From NCBI GenBank assembly GCA_016705335.1, contig JADIYN010000012.1, forward strand, positions 43,935 to 107,934: DNA of 64,000 nt, in the 5' to 3' direction. The notes beneath the pieces were generated by a model. It was not told the DNA's origin. It was given only the letters and a program-made list of their open reading frames with translations, and did no database searches. Shown here piece by piece: positions 19,723 to 30,046 of this stretch. Numbering within the stretch: position 1 is the first letter of the stretch; each line of letters begins with the position of its first letter. This DNA is from Draconibacterium sp. (GTDB taxonomy: Bacteria; Bacteroidota; Bacteroidia; Bacteroidales; Prolixibacteraceae). A program made the translations under genes and the position numbers.

Positions 19723-20697
19723 TTAAATTTCCAGATAGTTTACACGCGTCCATTTCTCTGTCTCTGCCGATTTTTCAAGAGCTTCCAGAATGCAAACACC
19801 ATTTAAAATACTTTTATGCGAACGTGGTTCTTTGCCGGTACGAAACATTTCAACCATATCAACATAATTTTTGGGAGGATCAGTTTCTTCAACCCTTGAT
19901 TTTAGTTCGAAAAATTTATCATCGGTTTCTACAAAAGTTTCCCAGCCATAAGCTTTTTCCTTAAAAATCAATGTAACAAACAACCCTGACGAAAACTTCA
20001 AACCGGCATTTCCGTATTTCCCGTTTCTTGTAACCCTAACTTCTTCTATATCATCACCAAACATAAAAATCAATGGTTCAACAATATGAACGCCGTAAAA
20101 AAATATACCGCCATATTCCGAATCCAAATCGGCAGTTCCGGTGCGGATTACCTGTCTGATTTTACCCAATGTTGCAATTTGTTCTTTTATATCGAAAGTT
20201 GACGAAGATTGTGCGATAGAACTGTATGAAGTTACAGGTGTACCAACTTGTTTGGCCATTTGCAGAAAATCTTTTCCCTCGGATGAGCGGTAGCAAAACG
20301 GTTTATCGATAAAAGTCGGGATGCCTGCTTTTACAAACGGAGTAGCAGCTTCGAGATGAAATTTGGGGTGCCGGTGGTCAACAATCAGTGCATCAATTTT
20401 TCCCATCATTTCAAGTGGATCAGAAACCTGGTTTGGAATTGCACCTTTTTCCATTGCTGACTTGGCAAATTCATCGGTTTCGCCCCAAACATATTTTACT
20501 TCGGCTCCGGGAAATTTTTTATCGATATTGAAAAGTTTGCCAAATCCGGCGGTATGTGAATTTTCGGCACCGATTATTCCAATTCTGATTTGTTTTTCCA
20601 CAGGATTTGCAAAAGCCTTACTTACAATCCCCGGGATTGCTGCAGTTAATACAATTCCTTTACCTGCGGTCTTTATAAAATTTCTTCGTGTTTTCAT
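19723..20697 (-). CDS. Gfo/Idh/MocA oxidoreductase with Tat signal
   Basis: About 324 aa. The start is MKTRRNFIKTAGKGIVL, a twin-arginine signal, followed by a Rossmann segment RIGIIGAENSHTAGFGKL and the family signature FIDKPFCYRSSEGK. Most relatives use NAD(P) on sugars or polyols, and exported Bacteroidota versions are common. I chose ATG 20697 because it begins at the Tat signal. It lies 9 bases behind the other Gfo/Idh gene and 2 bases before nagA. Substrate unknown; amino-sugar-related by context. Confidence 0.85.
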   Translation of the reverse strand: MKTRRNFIKTAGKGIVLTAAIPGIVSKAFANPVEKQIRIGIIGAENSHTAGFGKLFNIDKKFPGAEVKYVWGETDEFAKSAMEKGAIPNQVSDPLEMMGKIDALIVDHRHPKFHLEAATPFVKAGIPTFIDKPFCYRSSEGKDFLQMAKQVGTPVTSYSSIAQSSSTFDIKEQIATLGKIRQVIRTGTADLDSEYGGIFFYGVHIVEPLIFMFGDDIEEVRVTRNGKYGNAGLKFSSGLFVTLIFKEKAYGWETFVETDDKFFELKSRVEETDPPKNYVDMVEMFRTGKEPRSHKSILNGVCILEALEKSAETEKWTRVNYLEI

Positions 20698-20705
20698 TTT
20701 ATCAG

Positions 20706-22055
20706 TTATAATTTCATTTCCCAACCTTTTTCATACTCACGCGACCAAAGTTTTTGAGCTTCTTTATCACCCAAAATATTACCGTTCTCAGGATTTATTT
20801 CGAGCGAATGGCCAACGCGCTGCGCAATATTTCCGAGTTGGACAAGCAGCGTACTTTTATGTCCCGAATCAATATCTGATTTGAGTTCTTCTCCTTTTAA
20901 AATATTGTTGAAAAGATTGCGTATGTGTAAAGCATCCAAATGCCCGGCAGGGTTGGCAGCATCCCGTGGATCAATTTCTTTTTGTATCTTTTACTTCCTT
21001 TACAAGATTGTTTTTCAAATCATAAACCTTGTATTCATTGCCACCAGAAATTACCAAAGAACCCGTTTCACCATAAAATTCAACTCCCACCGAACTACCT
21101 TCAATTGTGCGTCCGTTACAACTTCTGCCTTCCCATGTCATCGAAACCCTTTCTTTAAAATCGAGGTTTATAACCTGTGTGTCAGGAGTTTCCCAGTCAT
21201 CAGAATAGTGAAACCGCCCGCCATTTGAACTCACTTTTACAGGAAAATCAACATCCAATCCCCAGCGCAACAAATCAATCATGTGGGTGCCGTTATTTAG
21301 TGCTTCGCCGGTTCCCCAATGCCAGAACCAGTGCCAATTGTAATGAACTAAATTGTCTTTGTAAGTTTTGCGCGGCGCCGGTCCTTGCCACAAATCCCAA
21401 TTTAAACCTTCGGGAACAGAAACTTCTTTCCCAATTCCAATTGACTGGCGGTTGTTTGTGTACCAACCTTTTCCAAAATAAGGCCGGCCAATTATTCCGC
21501 CTTTCAAATCGCTGATTGCCTGAACTACATTTGGCCACGATCTGCGTTGGTTTCCCATTTGTATTGATTTTTCAAAGCGGGCAGCGGCTTTTACAAGCAT
21601 TTCTCCTTCGTTTGGATTGTGACTGCACGGTTTTTCAAGATAAACATGTTTACCTGCCTGCAACGAGAGTAAAGCAGCGGGTGCATGCCAGTGATCGGGT
21701 GTAGCAATTACCATCAAATCAACATCCCTGCTTTCAAGCGATTTTCTGAAATCCTTAAAAACCAGGGGTTTTGATTTCTGAATTTCCTGAATTTCATCTG
21801 TACATTTATCTGTAACGCGTGAATCGACATCGCAAATGTGAATTACATCACATTCATTTTGATAAGCAAAATTCTGCGCCAAAGCATTGCCACGTGAATT
21901 AACGCCCATAACTGAAGCCCTGATTTTATCGTTCGAACCTAAAATTCTCCGGTAACTTTCGGCACTGAATCCGGGTAAAATTCCACCTGCCATTAAAACG
22001 ACCGAACCTGCCGCTGTTTTTCTAATAAAATCGACGTGAACTATTTATATTCCAT
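20706..22055 (-). CDS. Gfo/Idh/MocA oxidoreductase, Tat-exported, frameshifted
   Basis: About 445 aa after repair. The Tat-like N-terminus is split: SSRR and DFIRKTAAGSVVLMAGG lie in different frames near 22033, and a further break near 22040 separates them from the ATG at 22055. The core has IRASVMGVNSRGNAL, the EKP signature in VYLEKPCSHNPNEG, NWHWFWHWGTGEALNNGTHM and a bacterial C-terminal domain. A surplus A at 20979-20983 breaks the frame before DPRDAANPAGHLDALHIRN, which continues to EYEKGWEMKL. It could be a dehydrogenase or a GH109-like NAD-dependent glycosidase, which shares this fold. First gene of the amino-sugar operon. Confidence 0.8.
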
Positions 22056-22153
22056 TTTTCTTGAATTTAATTGATTATGAAAGAATTAGTGGTTCAAATT
22101 ACCCTTTAATTTTGATTTTTTGAAATGATTACAAAAATACCTTCGTTTGGAGA

Positions 22154-22180
22154 TAAAAAAATCCGGCAGTTAACCGGATT
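22154..22180 (-). terminator. Intrinsic terminator of the SPFH / Arc / zinc-ribbon cassette
   Basis: On the minus strand AATCCGG, loop TTAACTG, CCGGATT then a run of T. It lies about 60 bases after the zinc-ribbon stop codon and before the start of the Gfo/Idh operon. Confidence 0.8.
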
Positions 22181-22237
22181 ATTTCCTTGCTGAAATTAAA
22201 GTCAAATCAATTCAACAAAACAATTTAGGTTGACGTT

Positions 22238-22458
22238 TTAATTTGTTAAAAAGTCGAGAACATTGCTGCCGCCGCTAGCACGTGTACTTTTATATAACTC
22301 AGTATAACCGCATTGCGAACATGAAACGGCCGTAAATCTGCGGTTTTGGATATTAAAATATTTTGTAAAACCTGCACCCGTCGTTCTTATTTGGTCGGTT
22401 TCATTTAATTTCCGTTTGGACGAATTTTTTGTTCATGTGATAATTTTTTGTTTTGCAT
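22238..22458 (-). CDS. Zinc-ribbon nucleic-acid-binding protein (PF09855-like), frameshifted
   Basis: About 73 codons. The C-terminal two thirds is typical of the family: ETDQIRTTGAGFTKYF, NIQNRRFTAVSCSQCGYTEL and SGGSNVLDFLTN. The N-terminal part MQNKKLSHEQKIRPNGN is in another frame, broken near 22405, and shows RPNGN where a CPxCGN zinc knuckle is expected, so more than one change may be present. It is the last gene of the SPFH cassette. It is either a poorly sequenced gene or one losing its first knuckle. Confidence 0.6.
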
Positions 22459-22501
22459 TGTATAAAATTGTTTTAATGATAAAAACTAAGGCAAAATATC
22501 T

Positions 22502-22660
22502 TCACCCTTTTTTTTTCAAACGATTTGAATCTTTCAAAGCATTGTGAATTATCCATTCCAACTGCCCGTTGATGCTCCGAAAATCATCGGCTGCCCAACG
22601 TTCTACAGCATCCATTATTTCAGGGTTTATTCGAAGTACAAAAGACTTTTTCTTCACCAT
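22502..22660 (-). CDS. Arc-like ribbon-helix-helix protein
   Basis: 52 aa, read directly from ATG 22660 to TGA 22502. MVKKKSFVLRINPEIMDAVE then RWAADDFRSINGQLEWIIHN is the classic Arc/MetJ ribbon-helix-helix pattern: a beta strand that contacts DNA followed by two helices. It sits between the SPFH gene and the zinc-ribbon gene, an arrangement commonly seen for this small DNA-binding family. It could autoregulate the cassette. Confidence 0.75.
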   Translation of the reverse strand: MVKKKSFVLRINPEIMDAVERWAADDFRSINGQLEWIIHNALKDSNRLKKKG

Positions 22661-22756
22661 TTTATTCCTTCCTTTCGCTGTTCATCATTCTAAACATCGC
22701 TCATTCCGTAGCTTGTTTTTGAATAAACTATTTTTCAGAAAAAGACTCGTTTCACT

Positions 22757-23602
22757 TTAATATAAATCCTGCCTATTTACAACAGGGTTGCATCTTTATC
22801 GCCACATAAAACAATCATTAAATTGCTAACCATTGTGGCTTTTTTATCGTCATCCAAATCTACAATATTCTTCTCACTCAGTTGTTCCAGAGCCATTTGC
22901 ACCATACTCACCGCACCTTCAACAATTTTAAAACGTGCAGCAACTATTGCAGTTGCCTGCTGGCGTTTTAACATGGCTTGGGCAATTTCCTGGGCATAAG
23001 CAATGTGGTTTATCCTGGCTTCAATAACCTCAATACCCGCAATTTCAAGGCGTTCAATAATCTCGCGTTCCAAGTTCATCATTAACCTCTTCGGTTCCGT
23101 CACGTAAAGTAACTTTTGCCGACTCATCCTCAATGTTATCGTAGGGATACAAGCCAGCCAGTTTTCTCAACGCAGCTTCACTTTGAACAACTACAAAATG
23201 CTGGTATTCATCAACTCCAAACGCTGCTCTATATGTTTCCTGTACCCTCCAAACCAGTACAAGACCAATCATTATCGGGTTGCCAAGTTTGTCGTTGACT
23301 TTAATTGTTTCGCTGTCGAAATTTCTTGCCCGCAATGAGATTTTCTTTCTTACAAAGAATGGATTAACCCAATAAAACCCGTTCATTTTGATGGTTCCTT
23401 TGTAAGCACCAAACAAAACCATTACACAACTTTGATTGGGATCGACAACCGTGAATCCCGGAGCCAGAAAAATAAAAACAGGAATTAAAAGTGCGGAATA
23501 TAAAATTATTCCGCGAAAAAAACCAAAAACGATAATTGCCAATAAAACTAATTCCAAAAAAAGGAACATGTAACCTGACAGACCTTTGTATTGTTTTTCC
23601 AT
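22757..23602 (-). CDS. SPFH (Band 7/stomatin-like) domain membrane protein, frameshifted
   Basis: Membrane-anchored SPFH protein of about 281 aa. Two hydrophobic N-terminal segments ([19 protein letters not shown] and [20 protein letters not shown]) precede the SPFH domain starting [18 protein letters not shown]. The coiled-coil part is [20 protein letters not shown], then [20 protein letters not shown]. Frame breaks at 23070-23071 (one base extra) and 22785-22787 (one base short) are repaired to DELEREI and to a normal tail [11 protein letters not shown] ending at 22757. Such proteins scaffold membrane microdomains. First gene of a cassette with the Arc-like and zinc-ribbon genes. Confidence 0.85.
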
Positions 23603-23642
23603 GACATTAAAATTTAAGTATTATGATATTATTTTGATATCA

Positions 23643-23674
23643 CAAATTTAGATTATCATTAAATCAAAAACAAT
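23643..23674 (-). promoter_or_regulatory. Bacteroidota-type promoter of the SPFH cassette
   Basis: On the minus strand ATTG is followed after 20 bases by TAAATTTG, matching the TTTG-N19-21-TAnnTTTG consensus well. The -7 box ends about 40 bases before the SPFH start codon. Confidence 0.6.
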
Positions 23675-23767
23675 AGTTCAACAATATTTTTTGAAATTAT
23701 TTTAACCTTGAAAGAATAAACTTAAACAAAACCAGTTTTTACGGGTTTAATTCAAAAAAAAGATACC

Positions 23768-25082
23768 ATGAATTTTATTAAAGAACCTTTGGCCAAATTC
23801 ATTAAACTTGAAACTTCGGGGAGTATAGTACTTTTCCTTGCTACCGTTTCCGCGTTAATACTGGCCAACAGTCCATTAAGTGAAAGTTTCCTTAATTTTT
23901 GGAAGAATTATATAAGCATCAATTTACCTGGTCTTGAATTAAGCAAACCTGTAATTAAATGGATAAATGATGGTTTAATGGTTGTTTTTTTCTTTTTGAT
24001 TGGTTTGGAAATAAAGCGTGAACTTGTTTTGGGTGAGCTAAATAATTTCAAAAAAAGCATCACTACCCTTTTCGCTGCAATAGGGGGATGGTTTTTCCAG
24101 CAGTCCTTTTTACTATTTTAAACTATGGTGAGCCGGGTTCAGAGGGCTGGGGAATACCGGTTGCAACCGATATTGCTTTCGCATTGGGTATTCTGCAATT
24201 GCTTGGTAAAAGGGTTCCGATTGGCTTAAAAGTTTTTTAATGGCCTTTGCAATTATCGATGATTTGGGAGCAATTGTGATAATTGCCCTCTTTTATAGTT
24301 CAAATTTGGTCTGGGAATATATTGGAATAGGTATGTTAATCGTTACTATACTTTTGATACTTTCCTATAAAGGCTATTATTCAAAATATTTTTTCTTTTT
24401 GATGGGTGTTGTTGTTTGGGTTTTATTCTTAAAATCGGGCATACATGCAACAATTGCAGGTGTTTTACTTGCCATAACCATACCTATAAAACGAAAAACA
24501 AACACCAAAACATTCTACAATAATGTAAAGAAAGAACTTGATCTTTTTCTTGCTGATTGTGACAATAACATTGACCAAACAAAAATTCTGACAGAAAACC
24601 AACTTTTAGCTCTCGAAGAAATTGAGGAATTGGCTGAAAAAACTTCACCTCCGCTTCAAAATCTAGAACATTCTTTACATGGGTGGGTTTCATACCTGAT
24701 TATGCCATTATTTGCATTTGCCAATGCTGGAGTTGTTTTCAATTTTTCAGGAGAAACAAATTTGGGGCTGTCGGCGAATATTGCATTAAGTATGATTTTT
24801 GGAAAAGCTATCGGCATTTTTCTATTTTCCTGGTTATCTATCAAAACAAAATTATCAGCATTACCGGATAATATAACCTATAAAATGATTGGAGGCATAT
24901 CAATTTTAGGGGGTCTTGGCTTCACAATGTCTTTATTCATTAATAATCTTGCTTATACCGACCAGACCTTTATTGATTCAGCCAAAATGGGTATTTTGAT
25001 TGGCTCAATTACAACTGGAATAGTAGGGTATCTCGTATTAAAAGCGGCTTTAAAAGGAGCAGAAAAAAACGAGATGTCATAA
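23768..25082 (+). CDS. nhaA: Na+/H+ antiporter NhaA, two frameshifts
   Basis: Inner-membrane antiporter exporting Na+ for H+, with about 12 membrane segments and about 439 aa after repair. Visible signatures: [36 protein letters not shown] (the Asp pair region together with the following [16 protein letters not shown]), and IPDYAI-like periplasmic turns. A G run at 24083-24087 and a T run at 24233-24238 are each one base short; repairing them gives [14 protein letters not shown] and [16 protein letters not shown] small cytoplasmic loop of about 60 residues follows TM8. A terminator overlaps its stop codon. Confidence 0.92.
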
Positions 25083-25104
25083 TTGACTGACATCTCGTTT
25101 TTTT
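25068..25104 (+). terminator. Intrinsic terminator of nhaA
   Basis: AACGAGATGTCA (25068-25079) pairs perfectly with TGACATCTCGTT (25088-25099) and is followed by a T run. The nhaA stop codon lies at the start of the loop. Confidence 0.9.
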
Positions 25105-25279
25105 AATTCAGATTCAATTCCACATATCCCGCTTTTTCTGTTTTACAAACCTCATAAGAGCGGGCAAAATTTAGAATGTTTTCGATTATCCGATCCGATG
25201 GTTCTTCGTTTTTCCAGTCATCGTTTCCAGATTTCTGTTAATACTCGTTTCAATTAAACTAAACGGTTTTTAATTCCAA
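25103..25279 (-). CDS. Small conserved-looking hypothetical protein, frameshifted
   Basis: The minus strand reads NDDWKNEEPSDRIIENILNF then ARSYEVCKTEKAGYVELNLN and stops at 25103. In another frame just upstream is KPFSLIETSINRNLE, and a TTG codon at 25279 could start LELK. Two one-base changes (near 25235 and in the T run at 25267-25271) would make one protein of about 59 aa. No motif is recognised. It lies downstream of the ECF sigma factor on the same strand and could be its partner. Confidence 0.5.
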
Positions 25280-25398
25280 TTGAAAACCGTTAACTAAATA
25301 AATTAAGGTAGAGTAATTTCTCATAGGCACTTTTAAGATTTTCATTTCATTAAAAACGCCAGAATCCTTAATTTTATTGTGTTAACAAAAGTTAAAAC

Positions 25399-25985
25399 TT
25401 AGTGAGAATCAAGTTCTTTTTTTTCCACCAATTTCCGCAAGTTTATTAATGCGTAACGCATCCTACCAAGTGCAGTATTTATGCTCACATCCGTTTGTTC
25501 TGCAATTTCCTTAAAGCTTAAATCAAGGTAGTGTCGCATAATTATAACCTGTTGCTGATCTTCCGGCAATTCCTTAATCAAATCTTTTACCTCGCTCAAA
25601 ATCTGCATATTCACCATTTGGTCTTCGATTGTATCTTCAGAATACCTTTGTGAATTGAAAATATCAATTTCCAAACTATCATTCGAAACTGTACCTTTCA
25701 GTTTTTCTTTTCTGAAATGATCGATTATAAGATTATGCGATATGCGCAAAACCCACGAAACAAACTTGCCATTTTCAATATATTTTCCTTTTTCAGGGAT
25801 CGTATTACCTTAATAAAGGTTTCCTGGAAAATGTCTTCCGCCAGTTCCTGTTTTTTAACAATTAGCAGAATATACGAAAACACCCTGCCTTTATGTCTAT
25901 GAATTAAAATTTCCAATGAATTTTGATCACCTGCTATAAATCGCTGAACAAGTTCATTATCGTTCAGTAAATTTTCTTTCGACAT
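25399..25985 (-). CDS. ECF RNA polymerase sigma factor, frameshifted
   Basis: Sigma-70 family, ECF type, about 196 aa. Region 2 starts ELVQRFIAGDQNSLEILIHR and includes AEDIFQETFIKVIRS; region 4 is IKELPEDQQQVIIMRHYLDL then SFKEIAEQTDVSINTALGRM, with the recognition helix. A T run at 25789-25793 is one short; repaired it reads KKGKYIENGKFVSWVLRISHNL, normal for region 2. No anti-sigma factor gene follows, unless the small protein at 25103 is one. It is divergent from uvrA. Confidence 0.9.
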
Positions 25986-26062
25986 TACCTTCTATTTAAG
26001 TTTAAACAAAAAGTAAATTTTTTCTATAGGCGACCTTTTTTATTTGAAGTAAAACAATTTGT

Positions 26063-26070
26063 TAATTTTG
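26063..26070 (+). promoter_or_regulatory. Candidate -7 box upstream of uvrA
   Basis: TAATTTTG fits TAnnTTTG and lies about 70 bases before the uvrA start. A TTTG at 26043-26046 is 16 bases upstream, slightly short of the usual 19-21. Confidence 0.4.
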
Positions 26071-26138
26071 CAGCTGTAAAAATGAAACATTTTAGCGAAT
26101 TAAACAAATTTTGAACAAAATATTGCACAGCCACGAAA

Positions 26139-28938
26139 ATGAAAGGAAATAACTCATCAAAATTCATCGAAATTCATCATGCGCGAGTGCATAACTTAAA
26201 GAATATCAGCTTAAAGATACCGTTAAACAAGTTTATTGTTGTTACCGGTGTATCAGGATCCGGAAAATCGTCCCTGGCCTTCGACACGCTTTTTGCCGAG
26301 GGTCAACGTCGTTATGTTGAGAGCCTTTCATCATATGCACGTCAATTTTTAGGAAGGATAAACAAACCTGAAGTTGATTTTATAAAAGGAATTCCTCCTG
26401 CAATTGCTATAGAACAAAAGGTTAATACAAGAAATCCACGATCTACGGTTGGTACTTCAACTGAAATTTATGATTATCTTAAACTATTTTATGCACGAAT
26501 CGGTAAAACCATTTCTCCTGTAACTGGCGAAATAGTTAAGCGCCAAAGTGTTTCTGACGTTTTGGATTATATAAATTCGTTTACTGCTGGAACCCGAATA
26601 ATTATTACTGCCCCACTAATTCAAAAAAATGGCCGTTCAATATTACAGGAGGCAGAGTTGCTTATGCAACAGGGTTTTACCAGACTTGAAACAAACAATG
26701 AAATTTTACAAATCGCCGAATTACTGGAAAAAGGTAGTGATGAGTTTTGCAATGGCATTTGCAATATTGTAATCGACAGAGTTTCTGTTGATCACGATGA
26801 AGATGCCCAGAGCAGAATGGCAGATTCGGTTCAAACCGCCTTTTTTGAAGGGCATGGTACATGTTTGGTAAAGGTTTTTTACAACGGCGAAATTGTTAGC
26901 CGATCGTTTTCAATCTTTTTGAAGCAGACGGGATAGAATTTGAAGAGCCGAGTGTTCACATGTTCAGTTTTAACAATCCGGTGGGTGCTTGCCCAACTTG
27001 CGAAGGTTATGGAAAAGTAATCGGGATAGATGAAGACCTTGTTATTCCCAATAAATCGCTGTCTGTTTACCAGGACGCAGTTGCATGTTGGAAGGGCGAA
27101 AAAATGAGCGAATGGAAAGATGAATTGATTTATTCAGCCGAAAAATTCAACTTCCCAATCCATAAACCATTTTACGAACTTACCGATGCTCAAAGATTTT
27201 TGGTTTGGACCGGCAACAAATATTTCAAAGGATTAAACCAGTTTTTTAAATATCTCGAAGAAAACAGTTATAAAATCCAATATCGTGTAATGCTGTCAAG
27301 GTATCGTGGTAAAACCACCTGCCCTGAATGTAAAGGAAGCCGGTTAAAAAAGGAGCCGGGTATGTTAAAATAGCCGATAAATCATTACAGGAACTTGTTT
27401 TAATGCCGGTTTCTGATTTAAAAACATTCTTTGCAGAAATCAAATTGAATGAACACGACTTTGAAGTTGGCAAAAGGATTTTAATTGAAATAACAAGTCG
27501 ATTAAACTTTTTATGCGACGTAGGCCTGGGTTATCTCACTTTAAACCGTTTATCTTCAACACTTTCAGGAGGTGAATCACAGCGTATAAATCTGGCAACT
27601 TCACTTGGCAGCAGTCTGGTTGGGTCACTGTATATTTTAGATGAACCAAGTATTGGATTACACTCACGCGATTCGGCACGTTTGATTAAAGTTTTACGTC
27701 AACTTCAAAAAATTGGAAATACAGTTCTGGTTGTTGAACATGACGAAGAAATAATCAGGGCTGCTGATGAAATTATTGATATTGGCCCTTATGCAGGTGT
27801 ACATGGTGGAGAAGTTGTTTTCCAGGGAAACCACACTGAACTCGAAACCAAACCTGAGAGTTTAACGACAAAATATTTAACGGGAGTTGAAAAAATTGAG
27901 ATACCAAAACAACGCAGGAAGTGGACAAATTTTATTCAGGTTTTGGGAGCCCGGGAAAACAACCTGGAAAACTTAACAGTTAAGTTCCCGTTAAATATTT
28001 TAACCGTGGTTACAGGAGTCAGTGGTTCAGGAAAATCTTCACTGGTTTCAAAAATTTTAACACCTGCACTAACAAAATTATTGGGTGGTTACGGCGAACG
28101 AACCGGGCACCATGATGCAATTCTGGGTGATTACAAACAAATAACCGCACTTGAATTTATTGATCAAAATCCAATCGGAAAATCATCACGTTCAAATCCG
28201 GTAACCTATTTAAAAGCATACGACGAAATCAGGAAATTGTATTCTGAGCTGCAATCAGCAAAAATGCAGGGATTGAAACCTTCGCACTTTTCGTTTAATG
28301 TTGATGGTGGACGTTGCGATGAATGTCAGGGAGAAGGTACAATAAAAGTAGAAATGCAATTTTTGGCTGATGTATTTTTGATTTGCGAAAGTTGCAACGG
28401 AAAACGGTTCAAAGAAGATATTCTGGATGTTAGATACAAGGAGAAGAACATTGATGATATTTTGAACTTAACAGTAAATCAGGCAATTGAATTATTTTCG
28501 CAAGGAAAAAGTTCGACTGAGAAAAAAATTACAAAGCGATTAAAACCATTGCAAGATGTTGGGTTGGGATATATAAAATTAGGTCAATCGTCAAGCACTC
28601 TCTCCGGTGGAGAAAGTCAGAGGGTAAAACTGGCCTCGTTTTTGGCTCTTGAAAAAGACTCTCCTACTCTATTTGTATTTGATGAACCTACAACCGGCTT
28701 GCATTTTCATGACATAAAAAAATTGCTCGATTCTTTTAATGCACTCATTTCACGTGGCCATTCAATTATTATTATTGAACATAACCTTGAAATTATAAAA
28801 TCAGCCGACTGGATAATAGATCTTGGTCCGGAGGGAGGCGACAAAGGCGGCAAAATAATTTTTGAGGGTGTGCCAGAAGATTTGGTGAAAGTTAAAGAAT
28901 CATACACAGGACAAGCACTTAAGGAAAAATTGAAATAA
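26139..28938 (+). CDS. uvrA: UvrABC excinuclease subunit A, two frameshifts
   Basis: DNA-damage recognition ATPase of nucleotide excision repair, about 934 aa after repair. First ATPase: Walker A GVSGSGKSSLAFD, then EGQRRYVESLSSYARQFLG. Zinc modules: CPTCEGYGKV with CPECKGSRL, and CDECQGEG with CESCNGKRF. Signatures STLSGGESQR occur twice, with ILDEPSIGLH and FDEPTTGLH as Walker B regions. Second Walker A: GVSGSGKSSLVSK. Frame breaks at 26912-26913 and in the A run at 27347-27352, each one base short, are repaired to RSFSNLFEADGIEF and RLKKGAGYVKIADKS. A paralogous UvrA2 cannot be excluded, but length and all motifs fit the main uvrA. Confidence 0.93.
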
Positions 28939-28939
28939 A

Positions 28940-28970
28940 AATGCGGCCTCCGTCAAAAGAGAACCGCATT
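28940..28970. terminator. Terminator between convergent uvrA and OsmC genes
   Basis: AATGCGG (28940-28946) pairs with CCGCATT (28964-28970) across a 17-base loop. The minus-strand side is followed by TTTTTATTT and the plus side by an A/T-rich tract, so it mainly suits the minus-strand gene. Confidence 0.65.
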
Positions 28971-28989
28971 AAACAATTTTAATTAATAA

Positions 28990-29436
28990 TCATACTGGTA
29001 GTTTTTCTACAACTGATGGAATGACTACCGATGTAAATATCATATTATCAGCAATTGGGCAACGAAAAGCAATTTCTTTCAAAAAAGCATCTTTTTCAGT
29101 TTTTGTCAGATCTGCATCGATATGAACAAAACTCCTTATTTCTGTAAAGCCTGCCCTTCCTTCAGTGGTTTTGCCCATTAAAAAATCCTTATCTATATCA
29201 CCCTCTACTTCTACTTCAATTCCTCTCAGATTAATTCTGCGTTGATTGGCAATTATCCGGCCAATTGCACAAATACACGCAGGTAAACTTGAAAGAAATA
29301 TTTCCAAAGGATTTGGACCAGTATCATTTCCACCTGCTGTTTTAGGCTGATCTATTATAAAAGGATGAGAACATTTTACAAGTGTACTAAAACCTGCATC
29401 CATTTTTGCGCTAACTTTCATTTTTGAAATTGACAT
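28990..29436 (-). CDS. OsmC/Ohr family protein
   Basis: 148 aa OsmC-fold protein. Family signatures are GPNPLEIFLSSLPACICAIG, with the first catalytic Cys, and EIAFRCPIADNM, with the second. OsmC-like proteins use these cysteines as thiol peroxidases against organic hydroperoxides. The general YhfA/OsmC-like branch is more likely than Ohr. It has no signal peptide, so it is cytoplasmic. Convergent with uvrA. Confidence 0.88.
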   Translation of the reverse strand: MSISKMKVSAKMDAGFSTLVKCSHPFIIDQPKTAGGNDTGPNPLEIFLSSLPACICAIGRIIANQRRINLRGIEVEVEGDIDKDFLMGKTTEGRAGFTEIRSFVHIDADLTKTEKDAFLKEIAFRCPIADNMIFTSVVIPSVVEKLPV

Positions 29437-29692
29437 AATTCATTATATTTTAAAGTGAAATATTTACCACAAAGCTAATATAAACAGCTGTTATAAAAAT
29501 ATTATTTATAGTTAATTTTGAACTTTATTTCACTAAACTACATAATTCCAAACATAAAATTAATAGATTATCTGTTCAAAATATAGTGTTTTTACGAACA
29601 CATTTAAAAGGAACTAAATAGGTGCTGTTTCTTATCAGGAAATATGAAAACAATTGCTGTTGACAACTGTTAATCAATTAAATTTTAATATT

Positions 29693-30046
29693 ATGATAAA
29701 ATTATTTTTACTAAAACCAGGTTTTTCCGACAGTAAAAACGACAGTGACAAGAAGAATTATTTTTGCCCTCACTGCGCAATGATTGAAGGAGTTATTAAA
29801 TACTACCCTCAACTTGAAAAAATGATTGAAATCCATTATGTTGATTTTAAAAAGCCGAGACAGGAGATCATAGAATTAATTGGCGATGAAAATCAAAGTT
29901 GTCCAGTTTTAATTATTGACAGTAAACAGGTTAACAATAAAGATATAAGCTATTTCAACATGTATGATGATAAATTCTTTGTCAATTCCATTGAATTAAT
30001 CATTCGCTACTTCACTGAAAATTTTGGAATTGGGAATTTACATTGA
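29693..30046 (+). CDS. DUF3088 (thioredoxin-like) protein
   Basis: 117 aa. The sequence begins MIKLFLLKPGF, followed by NYFCPHCAMIEGV, which holds a CxxC, then YVDFKKPRQEIIELIGDENQ and SCPVLIIDSKQ. This is the full DUF3088 pattern, a thioredoxin-fold family of unknown function. I chose ATG 29693 over an upstream in-frame codon because family members start with this hydrophobic strand. No operon partner is visible. Confidence 0.82.
   Translation: MIKLFLLKPGFSDSKNDSDKKNYFCPHCAMIEGVIKYYPQLEKMIEIHYVDFKKPRQEIIELIGDENQSCPVLIIDSKQVNNKDISYFNMYDDKFFVNSIELIIRYFTENFGIGNLH

Noticed and set aside
22569..22760. Plus-strand open frame of 63 codons
   Set aside because: Antisense to the Arc-like gene at 22502-22660, which has clear ribbon-helix-helix residues.
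26139..28938. uvrA as a decayed pseudogene
   Set aside because: All motifs are intact and two single-base repairs restore the full protein; similar breaks occur throughout the window.
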